Assembly (NCBI GenBank): GCA_038373865.1
Contig: JAXGGA010005201.1
Span: 16,356 to 80,355, forward strand
Reading direction: 5' to 3'
Source: Uloborus plumipes
Lineage: Eukaryota; Arthropoda; Arachnida; Araneae; Uloboridae
DNA length: 64,000 bases
Part shown: in pieces, positions 31,494 to 43,310 of the stretch
Layout of the letters: every line of letters starts with the position of its first letter
How positions within the stretch are numbered: the stretch's first letter is position 1
Program-made: the position numbers and the translations under genes
The notes under the pieces: generated by a model
What the model was told of the DNA's origin: nothing
What the model saw: the letters and a program-made list of their open reading frames with translations, nothing else
The model's database searches: none

Positions 31494-32306
31494 TAGTTAT
31501 TGAAATCATTATTCGAAAACAACTTTTTTGGAACCAATATTATAATAAACTTCATTGTCCATTCAGTAAAAGGTTTTAACAATTATTTAAAGCTTTCTTT
31601 ATAAATTACTCTCTAATTTAAAAGTAAAAAGCACTCAATCAAGAGAAATTCCCTGAATTTGTATTCCCTACATAGGAATAAGCCTTCGTGAAGTGGGTGT
31701 ATCTCACACATTATTCTTTCCAATTGATTTGATATTGTTTAACTGACAGAAAAGCTGTTACTTTGTTCTGTTAAGACCTTTCTTTTAAGTTACACAATAG
31801 ATGAATGCTCCTGCAGTTACTAAATAACGCTTCTGCAGACGGACATGTCCTTCTACCTTTTTAAGCCGTTATAATTGGGAAGATAGTTTTAACATGTGAC
31901 AAACAAAGGAGTAACAAGAGCACAAAATATATAAGGTTTGTAAAAACTTATAATATGCTGACAAGGCAAAAAAACAGACAGCGATGGCAGTTAAAAGTTA
32001 AGAAAACTAAAATAATACACGAATTGCAACTTTTTAATTGAGTGTTTGATGAAATTTTGACTTTGAGATGTGAGCTTATTTGTGACTTAATTTTCATTTT
32101 CAATGCAATTGTTGATACGACAGCTACATTTTCCAATTTAAAAATATTTTTCAGCTTTAGAAAAGTATAGACATTAAAGATACTTCAAAAGGTCCCATTG
32201 AGTTAAAAAAATAAAAAAAAAAAACTATTATTGGCATTAGTTTGAAGGACATCGAATTCAAATTATGCTTTTCGGTACGGCGAATTGTGATAGGCTCCTA
32301 TTTGTA

Positions 32307-32565
32307 TACTGCAAAAAGAAAATGTTGTTTTTACAGTATAGTACTGGCAGCAGATGTTCCAGTTTAAAACTAAAATGCACAGTAAGAATCTGTAAAACTA
32401 ACAATTTTGCATTTTAGTACTGTGAAATTAGCATTTTTGCAATTTATTACTGTAAAATTAGCAATTTTACAGTTTATTATTGCAAAATTAGTAATATTTA
32501 AAGTTTGTTCGTATAAAATTAGGTGTATTACTCTGTAAAAACAGCATCTATGTTTTACTTCAGGG
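32307..32565. mobile_element. TGTAAA-rich element, copy 6 (single-unit form)
   Basis: ACTGCAAAAAGAAAATGTTG and TATAGTACTGGCAGCAGATG at the left, TTACTCTGTAAAAACAGCAT at the right, ACTGTAAAATTAGC blocks between. The paralogous block at 26330-27210 lacks it. It has only one internal unit, unlike copies 1-3. Confidence 0.7.
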
Positions 32566-32884
32566 ATTCTGGTTTCTACATAAGAATAATATCACAATCA
32601 TAATTGTGGAAAATATAACTTGAAAGGAAAATGTCAAACTTCAAATCAATGCCAGTGTTGGAAGACTTGCTCATAGATGTTATAATGATGTATGCTGTTA
32701 TTAACTACAGGTTTATGTTGAGTTGCGAGGATCAGGTATAAATAAAGTCAACTTTGGGGTAAATGGACGATTATGAGGAACAGGAGGAGAGCCGCCGTGC
32801 ACGCTTTACTGCAGCTTATGCTGTATTTTTCCAACCACCGCAGCTGTAAACTTGTCCGAAAATACAGTGCAGTGAAATCGGACG

Positions 32885-33020
32885 ACATGTACGTGAGTAA
32901 AAATACTTATGGCGTCACCTCGAGTCAGAGGCCAAGTGGTCTGCTATGGCTTCATACGTTTAGGATGGTGAGGGATTCAACTCCCACTCTCACTGGGGAT
33001 ATCTTTCCCCTTCTTTGAAC
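32885..33020 (+). repeat. tRNA-derived SINE head
   Basis: GGCCAAGTGGTCTGCTATGG (A-box-like) at about 32931 and GAGGGATTCAACTCCC (B-box-like) at about 32969 have tRNA-like spacing. The 3' body and its end could not be delimited. Confidence 0.5.
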
Positions 33021-34439
33021 TGTAAATTATTTCATGAAATTTTTCTCCACAGGAAATTTCCCTATTACCGCACAGCGATCTAGATAATTCCTATATTTCA
33101 GTCTCTGGTCAGTTATTTTCCCATCTCCTGTAATCAAAGTTATCCCATTAACATTATCATAAGACTTTCCTTCTCCTACTTCGCCTTAGTCAAATATATT
33201 CCTAAATGCAATAATTTATATAATTTTATGTAATGCGTAGTAAATTCTTACGTGAGTTTCCTTGACTTAAATAAATAACTGCATAAAATTTAGGAAAATC
33301 TTTCTCTCTACTTGAAGGTATACTTCATAAACAAATTGCGTACTTGGCGATTTTTATTTTAATTCACAATAAGTAAATTCAAACTTGCACGAAAAGTAAA
33401 CTTTACTAAATTCAAATTAAATTGTCTACCTTAGCAGCAATAATTTTTGGAATCATTTTCTTCTTTCATTTGTCAAATGTTAAAAAACCGAAAATGTAGA
33501 ATACTTTAAGACGTCATCATCTTTAGGCCAATGTTTCCTATTAGCGAATTCGCAAAAACAATCTTAAAGCAAATAATGACTTCCAAAATTAGAACTCATT
33601 TAATGAGACATACTTCGATCTTAAAAACTCAATCAATTTTAAGAATAACATAAAAAAACTTCGATTAAGTTTCAAATGTTTATGTAGATGGAAATAATTA
33701 CAGAGTTCTGTTTCAATTAACTGTTTTTCAGGTAACTATCTGAACTTTCTTTTGAATTTAGAAACGAAAACAAATTTGCCTCTGGCTTCGAATTTGACAT
33801 TAAAGAAGATACTTAAAAGTATAGACGTCAGAAAGGAAAAATTAGAAATTTTGTTTAATGTAGTAATTACAAGCATGGACAACATTTTTCTTAGAAAATG
33901 GTTGGGGCTAAATAAACTTAATATAAGATCCATACGGTACTGCAGCTTTTTTTAATTGCCTAATGAATTCCTTTCTATGTTTAGAATTGCTCAACATCCA
34001 TTTTGCTAACAGAAAATTGCTTTAGAATTATTTAGTTGCTAGGCTACAAATACTAAATGCCGTGCATTAATCTTTGACGTTAAATAAAGTACACACTACG
34101 TAGTCTAGACTTGCGAAATGGCGAGTCAGTAAGTAGTTTTGGCAATAAAAGTTTATATGCTTAGCGACTTATTAAATTGCACAATAGCAATTTTAATCTT
34201 TATTGATGAATATTTAAATAAAGAAGAATAAAATCTCCATTATCTACTTATATTAAGAACTGTAATGCCCTGCTTCTTTCTCCTATACGCCAATTGACTG
34301 ATATAGTCAAACCAGGTACCGATCGATTTGTAATTTTTCAGGATTCATTAGTTTTATTTGAAATAAGATTTGATAAAGGGATTCTGAAGAAATTTTGAAA
34401 AAACTTTTGCTCAAATTTGAAGCGATTTGTCCTAATTGA
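33021..34439. other. No gene seen
   Basis: AT-rich. Overlapping frames on both strands near 33740-33955 are low-complexity and have no recognisable content. Confidence 0.5.
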
Positions 34440-34556
34440 TCAAATTTGAAATCCTTTGTTATAAAACGTGGTTGATATGAAAATGTAATAATAATGATAA
34501 TGAGAATTTTAAATGAAGGCTTAACTGAATCCAACATGAAACTCATCATCGGGCCA
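34440..34556. repeat. Dispersed repeat fragment shared with 49490-49600
   Basis: GCGATTTGTCCTAATTGATC, AAAACGTGGTTGATATGAAA, TAATAATAATGATAATGA and TTTTAAATGAAGGCTTAACT recur in the same order in the element at 49254-50140. Confidence 0.75.
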
Positions 34557-34564
34557 CGTACGAA

Positions 34565-34853
34565 GTACTAATAATATAAAGCTGAAGAGTTTGTTTATTT
34601 GAAAGCGCTAATTTCAGGAACTACTGGTTCGAATTGAAAAAATCTTTTTGTGTTGAATAGTTCATTTTTTTCAGGAAGGCTTTAAGTTTTTTAACATTGC
34701 GCTATAGTATTGTTCTGGAAACTGTGAGTAGAGGGCGCTGGCAGCAGCGAGCCGTCGCGGCGGCGAGTTTGTTGCTGAAAAGAAAGTAGATTCGTCACTT
34801 GACATCACTTTCATTTCTAAAGTAACCCGTGCAACGCCGGGCCACGTAGCTAG
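34565..34853 (+). mobile_element. Helitron-like element (Lep1-like ends)
   Basis: TACTAATAATATAAAGCTGA then GAACTACTGGTTCGAATTG resemble the 5' end of short insect Helitrons as I remember them. The 3' end CCCGTGCAACGCCGGG is a small hairpin followed by CACGTAG and CTAG. The first two bases are not TC, and the base after CTAG is A, so the ends are imperfect. Inside, 34735-34780 is strikingly GC-rich (GCAGCAGCGAGCCGTCGCGG) and could be captured host sequence. Confidence 0.5.
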
Positions 34854-37238
34854 AATGACATTCAAAACTAAGCAGCTAAGTTATTAAAAAAATAATACTA
34901 GGACAGGAAGAATTGAAAACCAAGCTAGGAAATAGCACGGATGCCAGTGTATTGAAATTAAAAATCATGTAGCATTGCAAAAATTTTACGAATTCCAATT
35001 AGAGATAATGTACTTGCAATTAAATTTGTTACATGCAATTTTACCCAATTCTTTAGCTGTATACTTTTTTTAAAAAAAGCAAATAGTGGGTGCAATAAAC
35101 AAATTGGTTAGAACGGACAGACCTGAATCACAGAGAAACAAAATCCCTAATTATTTATTTTCTATCATTTAGGTTTATAACGTAATTCAAACGAAATATA
35201 CTCATTCTGCAAAATTAAGATGTTTTAAAATTTTGAGCACACTACAACTTTGAGTATAGAAATTGAATTTTGTTTGGAATGCTAATGCTCTTTTGCTGAA
35301 GAAACATTTGAACTATTTCTTTGTTTTTTCACAAACTTAAAAATCCTTTTTTTTTTTTTTTCGAAACTTAAAATTGGATTTGGAAGAGACAAAGAAGTTT
35401 TGTGCCAAAATTGGATTGAAGTGATATACTAACGTACTCGAGGAAATGCCCGTAAGCTCCAAACTTACGTCATAGTATTAAAGCTTAATAGTTTTCTGGG
35501 TAAGCACATTACAGACGGAAAGAATAACAAGTTATCATAAACTTGAGTGATGCTGTCTTTGGAAAGAAACATATAGCAAAAGTACGTGAAATTGCAGCCC
35601 AAAATCATCAGAGTAAAAAGCGTATTTTTTTCAATATTTTGTTAGAGGTACTGTTAGGAGTTACGCGTAACATGCCAAACTTACTCAGAAGATAACCCTT
35701 AACTTTGGAACAAAAGGTAAGCGTATTAACTTCATTTTATTATGATTTTTTAAGAAAATTGTTTGCAAGTTGTTCTTTTAATAGATGCCCCCTACAGTGC
35801 CAGACACTTTGAACGCTATCCTCGAGTGGAGGTCTTTTGTGGTGCGTAGAGAAGCAAGGCAATTGTTCGAAATACTTGGCATTGACAGGAAAATATTATA
35901 ATGCAGGTTTGACGTTTCAGATATATATACATACTGTCTGTCCTTGAAAACCGCGCCTAGCACTCGCGAACCATTCCACTTAAAAAAGGGGTGATGAGTT
36001 GTGAGTGGGAATTTTCCAAAGTTTTCAATTTAAAACTTGCAAATGCATATCCTTTTAACAAATTCAACTAAAATAACAACAAAAACTGTACTTTAAATTA
36101 ACATCGTTCTACATTGTTTGATACGGCTCAAAATGCTTTTTATTATTCTTCCCCTTATTGTTATCTCACCTATCATCCCTATTTTGGTAAGATCAGAAAA
36201 GACCTGATGGATGCTTAAATAAGCGGAAGGTATTACTTAAGAAGATCAGACAGTACATCTATCTTGTGCGTGTGTGAAAAAACTTTTAAAAGTAGGCATT
36301 TTAATTAATTTTTCACTGCTTAGTCCAAAGGCGACCAAGAAACGGTGAAGATTCTCATAATTCAATAATATGTTCCACCAGTACAGCTCACGCAGATTAA
36401 AACAAACTTTTCTTACCAATGATTACTGAGAAAACTTTCCGTTTCCCCGATAAGGGAACCGGAATAAATCTTAGAGGCTCGTTTTGAAGCTTTTCGAGGA
36501 ACGCTCACCGGGATAAATGGGAGCATCCAAAGGCGCTCACGTTGAAACGCCAGGGGATAAGTGGGAAGGAAAATCTCGAGGAAACGTGAGAAAACTTCAG
36601 CTCCCACTGACGTCCCTGGGGATATTTTTATAACACATTGCATTTCCCACTTTGCGCGGGAATCAATGGCAAGTTAATTGGGTGTTTTTTACTTCAATGG
36701 ATGAGGATTTGAGAGGAGTTGTGGTCTTGATGCCGTGCATTGAGGAGAAGCTGGAGGTGCGAAAATTGCCGGTGTTTTGTTTCTACAAAGCAGTGGTATA
36801 ACGGGTATTTTGATGAGGAAAAAAAAGATTGTGATTGGTAAAGAATCTAAAAAAGAATGAAGCAGCAATGAAAAAAGCACTTTCACCAGCCTGTAGCATG
36901 CTGTAAAAAGGTGTGTTAAGTTACAATTGAAACCATATATCAATGATATAATACTGTAATACTGTTCAATTGTTTGTAACCTCTTGCTTTTATAGCACGT
37001 TGTTTCCCTCCATTTTACTAACATCGCAGTTTTAACATTTAAACAAAGTTAAATCGTATTTGCTGCCTCTAAAGATGTGCAGATTGACAATATTTTCTTT
37101 CTTTTTTTTTAAATTTAAGTAGCCTTACATGTGGGAAATAAGGAAATATTCATAAAAAAGAGATATCGGTTCTCATTTCATGGGTATCCCGTCATTGATA
37201 CGTAAAAAAGGCATTTTTTTTCTTCTTTTATTTTTTTA
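34854..37238. other. No gene seen; GC-richer island at about 36440-36660
   Basis: Mostly AT-rich. The island near 36440-36660 (CCGGGATAAATGGGAGCATC, AACGCCAGGGGATAAGTGG) stands out in base composition but its frames show no recognisable domain. Nothing else supported. Confidence 0.45.
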
Positions 37239-37474
37239 CTAGCCGGGTACCCGGTCCTGCCCGGGTTTCGGCCGAGTATGGTGTTTTAGTGACACTCGTT
37301 CATGAATTTTTCCAACATTAAAGTGCATATCTATACACACAATGGCTACTTCTGTAAAAAATGGCATTTTTTTCTGACTGGACAAACTATGAAACACAAA
37401 CTATTACACACCTTAAATACAAATGCAAGCTAAAAATAATGTTTAGGTAAATAGGAAATGTTATAAGCTTGGTA

Positions 37475-38371
37475 CAGGGTGCGGCGAAGAAAATTGCAGA
37501 CTTGAAAAGTCAACTAAGGGAAAGTACATCATGTATCAGTTTACTACTTTTTATAAGATATGGTACCCATTCTGAATTTTTATATTAGTTAGATTTAAAA
37601 ACTACATCAGGAAGAATGACGGCCCCTGTTAATGATGCACTCATGTATCCTAGATTTGTTGCACTCTTTCGAGCATATCGACTGATGGGATGTTGGTGAC
37701 AGCAAACCGGATGCTGTTCTCCAGGCGTTGAAGGGTCCGGGGCTTGTCGCTGTAAATGATCGATTTGAGATACCCCCATAAAAAATAGTCACAGAGTGCC
37801 AAATCGGAAGAGCGGACCAGCCACGGTACGTCACCTTTCAAGGAGACGTTATCACTCAACTGGTGAACTACAGCAAGTTTGTAGGGATAAAGCTGGAGTT
37901 TGTTGTGAAGAATTTGTCTCAGTGTCCAATCAAAAATCCCCAAAGCAGCAGCGTGTTTACGCGCCGAACGCCTGGGAGAGCGCAAAAACGACTCCCTCAC
38001 TTTTTCGAAGTTTTCTAGGGTCCTGGAAATCCGTTGACCTCCTGGGTCTCTGTTTGCCACACTCTCACTTTCCCTGAATGTTTTCAGCCACAAAACAGTC
38101 GATTCCCAGCCAGGAATGGGAACAACGGGCTGAATTTTGAACCGAGCTCGGAAGGCACGTTGAGTGGCGACTACCGAAAGATTATTTGAAAAGTAAGATT
38201 CGGCAGCGAACGCTCGTTGCTCCTTTGTCCAACGCATGGCGACAACTAAACTATGAGATAAAAAAAACTTCAGGACCCTCTCTTTAAAATGAGACTCTTC
38301 CCACTCCTTTCTGACCACTTCTTGCTAATTAGCATCTAATTAAAATCAGCAAGTTTCTCTGTCGCACCCTG
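37475..38371 (-). mobile_element. Mariner-like element, internally deleted, both termini present
   Basis: CAGGGTGCGGCGAAGAAAAT at the left and AGAGAAACTTGC-type sequence (reverse complement of the right end) form inverted termini of about 25 bp, flanked by TA (37473-37474, 38372-38373), the Tc1/mariner target. The 897-bp interior holds the minus-strand transposase remnant. Since the ends look intact, it could have been mobilised by a full-length relative. Confidence 0.85.
37650..38318 (-). pseudogene. Mariner-type transposase with the catalytic core deleted
   Basis: The frame is open for 222 codons; the likely original start is Met28 (MRWTKEQRAFAAESYF), and residues 1-27 may be fortuitous. 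Residues 28-65 resemble the N-terminal DUF4817-type helix-turn-helix of arthropod mariner-like transposases; 100-150 are a second helix-turn-helix (RSPRRSARKHAAALG, LRQILHNKL). After LAVVHQLS (148-155) the sequence jumps within about ten residues to GDVPW and then SSDLALCDYFLWGYLKS, which is the end of the DDE domain. Roughly the whole catalytic region with its acidic residues is therefore missing, yet the frame is kept across the junction. It could at most bind terminal repeats. The same junction occurs in the copy at 16872-17407. Confidence 0.85.
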
Positions 38372-38907
38372 TAAAATCAATCGCACTGGAGTCAAGTATT
38401 TCTAAACATTACACTTAAAATAAGTCCCATCATAAGTAAGTCCTTGTGACTACATTGGTGAAAACATTTTATGTACCTAATTTTTTGACTATAAACATTT
38501 TCTGTTCTCTAACTGTTGCCAAAATCAATTATATTTTTATTTAGTCTCGTTAGCGATTATTGGCACAGATGAATCTAAAAATCCTAAGAAAGCAATAAAT
38601 TTCATACTTACTCCAGAGAAGCCTTGGTTCACATTTTCATTATGATCACCATTAATATTGTTGTTACCAGGCAATAAATTTTTGCAACAATGGACTGAAA
38701 ATTTAATCATTTAATGGGGAAACTATATGAAATTTACTATTTTCCATAATAACTTTTTTAAACTAAGCTTTTTAGAAATAAATTATAGCTTATCCTGCTC
38801 CCTGTTAGTGCAGCTATCTACGGTGAAAAAATGGTTAAAATCGGTTCAGTAGTTTTGAAGTTTACCCCGGACATACGCATACAAAAGTAGTCTTTTATGT
38901 ATATAGA

Positions 38908-40740
38908 TTTATTTTCTTTCCTTTTGACTTTTAAAGTTCTAGTTTTTCATGAAAATTAAATTTGTGAGCATTCACAGAAAAATGTTGAGTTCCTTTAATA
39001 AAATCAGCTGCAAACATTAGTTAAGATATTTAAATTGGTAAACAAAAATCATCAAAATGCAGTTTTAGGCTATATTTGGGTGACCAGGGAGTGAGAGCTA
39101 TAATTCACATTACCCTCTCTGGATCTTCACTTGGAGAAAATAAACTTATTATACTTTGAAATAACTATTACTTGCAATGAAGTGTGTTGATTTCAAACGA
39201 GAAACAAAGTTATTTATTCTTCTGAGAAGCAATAACAAAGGGCCACTATTGGGGTATCAAAAAAGAACTCTTTACAAGGAAACATTACTAAAATTAGATA
39301 CTAACGTACTTGAATGAATACACTAAAAATTGTTTGTTATGCAAAATACACACCAATACACTGCAGGTAACTTTACAATTTTTGTGCATTATCTCTAGAA
39401 CTGATATTGAAACATTTCATTAATTCATAAAAAAAAAAAAAAAATAAAAATAAAAAAAAACAAGTAAACAGTTTTATCATTAAAGCCGAGAGTAACCGCC
39501 TCTAAGCAAGGGCTAAGAGCTGGCGGTGTATTGCATAGTCTAACTCTTTCTTATACTTAAAGCAGATAGTAGTTTTTGTATAAGGCATAGTAAAAAAAAT
39601 CATAATGGCTTCTTTCTTCCTTTTAACATGAAGCAATCGTGTCTTCTAATAGATGCTCTGGAAAACGCGTCCGGCAGTACAGATTAAAATTTAATTTTAC
39701 TAGCCTACCCGTGCAAAGGCTCTACAAAGGGATTATGAAAAATCTGGTTTTCAAGTATATAAAAAAAAAGTGATTTTTTTTTAATTTTATTTTGCAGAAA
39801 ATAACAGAAAAAATCTTTAAAATCATTCCTTACTTACGATATTTGATACTGTATCAAGGTTGATAAGGAAAACACCCCGCACATTTGAGGGGGGTGCCTC
39901 AAAAGATTAGTTGAAAAAAACAATTTCCCCATGTTACTTGCAATTTCGAGAATTTGCGTTGCAGCCTGACTTGTGAAAATTCTGAAAAATATTTAATCAT
40001 TTTTTTCGAAACTTTAAATAAGATTAGCCTTAAAGAAAATAAACTTTCCTACAAAATGAGACCAAAATAAAGCTTCTAGGATCAGTAGTTTTGGTTTTAC
40101 AGAGTAAAAACTACAATTTTTAGCTAAAAATCGCTGTTTTTCTTAACTTTACCCTCTTTGCGGCACGTGTTAATATTATTCAATTAAACTAAAACTTTGC
40201 AAATCTCCTTTTCTAGCCCATTGGCACATTTTAGGGGGGTGCCGCAAAAGAAATTCGAAAATTGATTTTTTGTGACCACCCTAATGTTACAACATAAAAA
40301 CATTGTCATGTTAAAATAAACATTTTCTCTTTTGATTTTAGGGCAAAAGCAGTGATTTAATATCCTGTTATGAGTTTGGATTTTGTTATCATGGAAATTT
40401 AGATCAGAATTTAGCTAAATAAAAATACGTTAGTTCAAAACGACATTTTTTTTTTTTTTTGCTATTCAGGGTGGAAATCGAATCCTCCAGTTTTAATTTA
40501 TTTGCACGCCTCTCTGAAGGTACGAAACGCAGCTAATGGGTCTCTATCCTGGTTTCGCACAATGCGTAATAAAACAACTAAATAAATAAAAATCAATACT
40601 TCTATTCTGTTGAAATATTTTTACAAACTTTTGCTGAGCTTAACCGATATGAAAAAGCGTTTTTCTTATTTCAACCACAACATAACTATAGTCCACAATC
40701 CAGCTGAAATTGCATTTAAATTGCATACTTATGAATTCTT
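38908..40740. other. No gene seen; hairpin and degenerate Helitron end
   Basis: AACCGCC...GGCGGT near 39492-39528 is a small hairpin. ACTAGCCTACCCGTGCAAAGG near 39699 resembles the minus-strand 3' end of a Helitron without a matching 5' end. GCACATTTGAGGGGGGTGCC near 39878 recurs (one or two changes) near 40227. No coding frames. Confidence 0.4.
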
Positions 40741-40743
40741 ATA

Positions 40744-40850
40744 TCGGAGTTCTACTGAGCCCGAGGGGATTCGAATTTGCGACCTTCGGATTATTAGTAC
40801 GAATCTCTTACCAACTGAACCAAAGGACTTTTCTTATACGGAATGCAATA
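40744..40850 (-). repeat. tRNA-like sequence (SINE head or tRNA pseudogene)
   Basis: The minus strand reads TTTGGTTCAGTTGGTAAGAG (A box), a CTAATAATCCGAAGG anticodon-arm-like part, then GGTCGCAAATTCGAATCCCC (B box in a T arm). Both promoter boxes are near consensus, but the acceptor and anticodon stems do not pair fully, so I do not call a functional tRNA. Confidence 0.6.
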
Positions 40851-41050
40851 CATGAAAGCAATGCTTAATGAAAAATTAGAACAAAACGGGGTGTTTCCGA
40901 TAAAACTCCTAAAGTAAGAGTATTTTCTTTCTTGTTTTCCGAAAGCGGGGGGAAAGATCTTTAAATGATGCCTTACACACATTTGAAGTTTGATTAATTA
41001 TTAAAAATTTTATAGCATTATAACAAAACACACTTTTGAGAAATAATATA

Positions 41051-41326
41051 CACTGTTAAAACTACAGGTTGCACAAAGTACCTTTAAAGCGAGAACGTTG
41101 TAGCACCAGCAGCAACCACTAAGGGGTGCCACTTAACTCCCTATGGCACCCTTGAATGTACAATTTGGCTCCATGTGGCACCCTATGGATGTCTTATGGC
41201 ACCCCATAGCTGTAATCCACAACTGTAGTAGGGGGTCTACAACACCCCATAACTGTAGTAGGGGTGCCGCTGGTGCTACAACGTCTCACCTTAAAAGTGC
41301 CTTGTGAACCTGTAGTTTTAACAGTG
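41051..41326. mobile_element. 276-bp MITE with about 58-bp terminal inverted repeats
   Basis: CACTGTTAAAACTACAGGTT at the left pairs with AACCTGTAGTTTTAACAGTG at the right without mismatch over 20 bp. The pairing continues inward through CTTTAAAG/AACGTTGTAGCACCAGC with scattered mismatches. TA lies on each side. The interior has GGCACCC-type repeats (GTGCCAC, GGCACCCT, GGCACCCC). Non-coding. Confidence 0.85.
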
Positions 41327-41328
41327 TA

Positions 41329-43310
41329 TGACACTAATTGCATCATAAATCCTTTATCTCTAGGTGACGAAGATTAACAGAAAACAGTACAACTTAAACT
41401 GACATTAAACGTTTCGAGTGTAATTATATGTAGTTAGAATAAGAATCTTGGAAAGTTTCATGGATGAAAAACCAGTTCAAAAAGAAAAAAAAACATATTC
41501 ATTAATAGTATCAGTGTATGACAACCCTTATGAAAATGTTACTCAATAAAACAGTTATTTTTCAATATTCCATTCAAACAGGTACTTGTGGTAGTAGGCA
41601 GCAGTCTAAAGATAATTTGAAATTTTTGAAAATGTCCTTGGAAAATACAATTTTAAGGAATCTTCCCCGTGATGTGCAAGTCAATTTTTCTCCCTGCATG
41701 CGTAAGAAAAAAAATCAATTGTTCTTTTTATCGAAGAGATCCTTCCTCTGTCTGAATTATTTTTTTAACTCGTAAAAAATAAATCAGGTTCAAAATCTAT
41801 TAGACTCCAGGGTTAATTTTGTGGAAAATGGCGTGTTTGAATCATCCAAGTTCTTTAAAGTAGTTGAAGGAGTGTTAATTCAGAATAAATGAGGATATTC
41901 TCTTGAAAATTAATTCTACAGCTTGGGTTTGAAGAAAAACTAAAGCGGGAATTGAATGTGCGCAAATGGTATTACGCTTTGCTGGGGAAGAGGGATTCGT
42001 AAAATAGTCATACTTTGTGACAAGGGGGGGGGGAGCAGGGTTCGCCAAGAGGGCCCATACGGAAAAACCCACCCCGGTTTTTTTCTGGCGGGACCACTTG
42101 AAAAAACCCACTATGTCGGAAATTGTTTTTTTTTCTAAATTTTTATTGCATATTGAAAACATTTATTTCAGATACAAACTAAATGTTACGAATATTTTGA
42201 TCCATACTAAGCCTGGAAATTGGTATAGATCAATTTAGTTATAATATTTAGTTTGTTATAATATTTAGTCTGGGTCAGTAACTGGTACAGAAATTGCTAT
42301 ATCACCTCCTGACAGTTTATTAGGTATTAAAAATAAAACTGCACGTGAATTTCAATTATTCGTTTTTTTTTTTATATCAATTCAAAAATTCAGTGTTACA
42401 ATGCTTTTTCCAAATTTGTTGACTAAGAAGTTTTTTAGGAGGTCACAGTTACCTCTCTTCAGGTATCCCCTGATCCTGGTTCTATGAAATGTAGTAGGTG
42501 TAGGATTCTCTATTTGAATAGAGAATAATTTCTTAATGATTCTTGAAAAAAAAACAGAAAAAGCCCCTGTTTTTCATCAAAACCCGAAAAAACCCGAGTA
42601 TTCATCAAAAACCCAGGCGGGCTGGGCTTTTTCAAAAAAAAAAAAACTGGGTTTTTCCACACCCTGGGAAGGAGGTAATAACACGAAATGTGGTATCACA
42701 TATCACATATTTTTTAAAAGAATGTTTATAAAAAACATCGTGACGTGTGCCACGGGGAGGGGGAAAGGTGAAGGGGGCATTTGTGACGGACGGGGCAGGG
42801 CAAAAATGCTTTTTTTTTTTTTTTTTTTAAGCGTGACACCGTTTAAGGACAGCCATGAGGCCTTAATCTTTATTTGCCGTTTTTTGTAGCGGAAAAGAGA
42901 GGAGAAATGCATAGCTTTTGTCAATCGCAGGAAAAATTGGCTTACTTGTGAATGAAAAAAGTTCAAATTCGCTGAAAAATCGCCATAACTATTGAATATA
43001 TATATTTTTCAAACTTTGATATAATAATAGATCAAAATTTGCAATTATTTCAGGTATTTTTTTTCTTGGATGTTGAAAACCTAAAGGTGAGTATTTGCTT
43101 TATAAGATCAGCATTTTTAATGGGACCTATTTCCTGAAATCAATGTTTCACATAGGGTTAACGTTTCAAGAATTTGTAGTTCTTAAAAGAAGTTTTTATT
43201 TGTTCTTTTATTTTAAACACAAAAAAATGTGGGTTTTTTTTATAATTATTACATATAAATCTAGAAAAATAATCACCCAAAGTTTTTACCTACATAATAA
43301 ACAACAAGAA
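41329..43310. other. No gene seen; AAACCC-rich low-complexity stretches
   Basis: Near 42010-42120 and 42550-42670 the sequence is rich in AAAAACCC / GGGTTTTT with G and A homopolymers, probably two degenerate copies of one repeat. Frames passing through it (for example 41956-42238, 42536-42889) are homopolymer artefacts. Confidence 0.45.

Larger units (their letters stand above)
30470..32600. repeat. Duplicated block, copy B, carrying two insertions
   Basis: Homologous to 26330-27210 on both sides of the inserts: left anchor TCTTCTGGGTTATCCA-like, then after the pogo-like element TTCAGTAAAAGG onward to TTCTGGTTTCTACA after the TGTAAA element. The extra length relative to copy A is accounted for by elements 30526-31493 and 32307-32565. 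Confidence 0.75.
37239..38907 (-). mobile_element. Helitron-like element, interrupted by a mariner
   Basis: On the minus strand it starts TCTATATACATAAAAGACTA (right edge, 38907) and ends with a hairpin CCCGGGCAGGACCGGGTACC followed by CGGCTAG (left edge, 37239). The CTAG is followed by T on that strand, as Helitron insertion predicts. AAAATCGGTTCAGTAG near 38840 is a phrase I associate with such elements. Removing the nested mariner (37475-38371) leaves about 770 bp without a Rep/helicase frame. Confidence 0.55.

Noticed and set aside
34440..34556. Conserved non-coding element
   Set aside because: It recurs at 49490-49600 within a repeat, so similarity reflects mobility rather than constraint.
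40744..40850. Functional tRNA gene
   Set aside because: A and B boxes are good, but stems do not pair fully and the anticodon arm is irregular; a SINE head or pseudogene fits better.
42536..42889. 117-codon frame rich in K and F
   Set aside because: Produced by poly-A/T and AAACCC low-complexity sequence.
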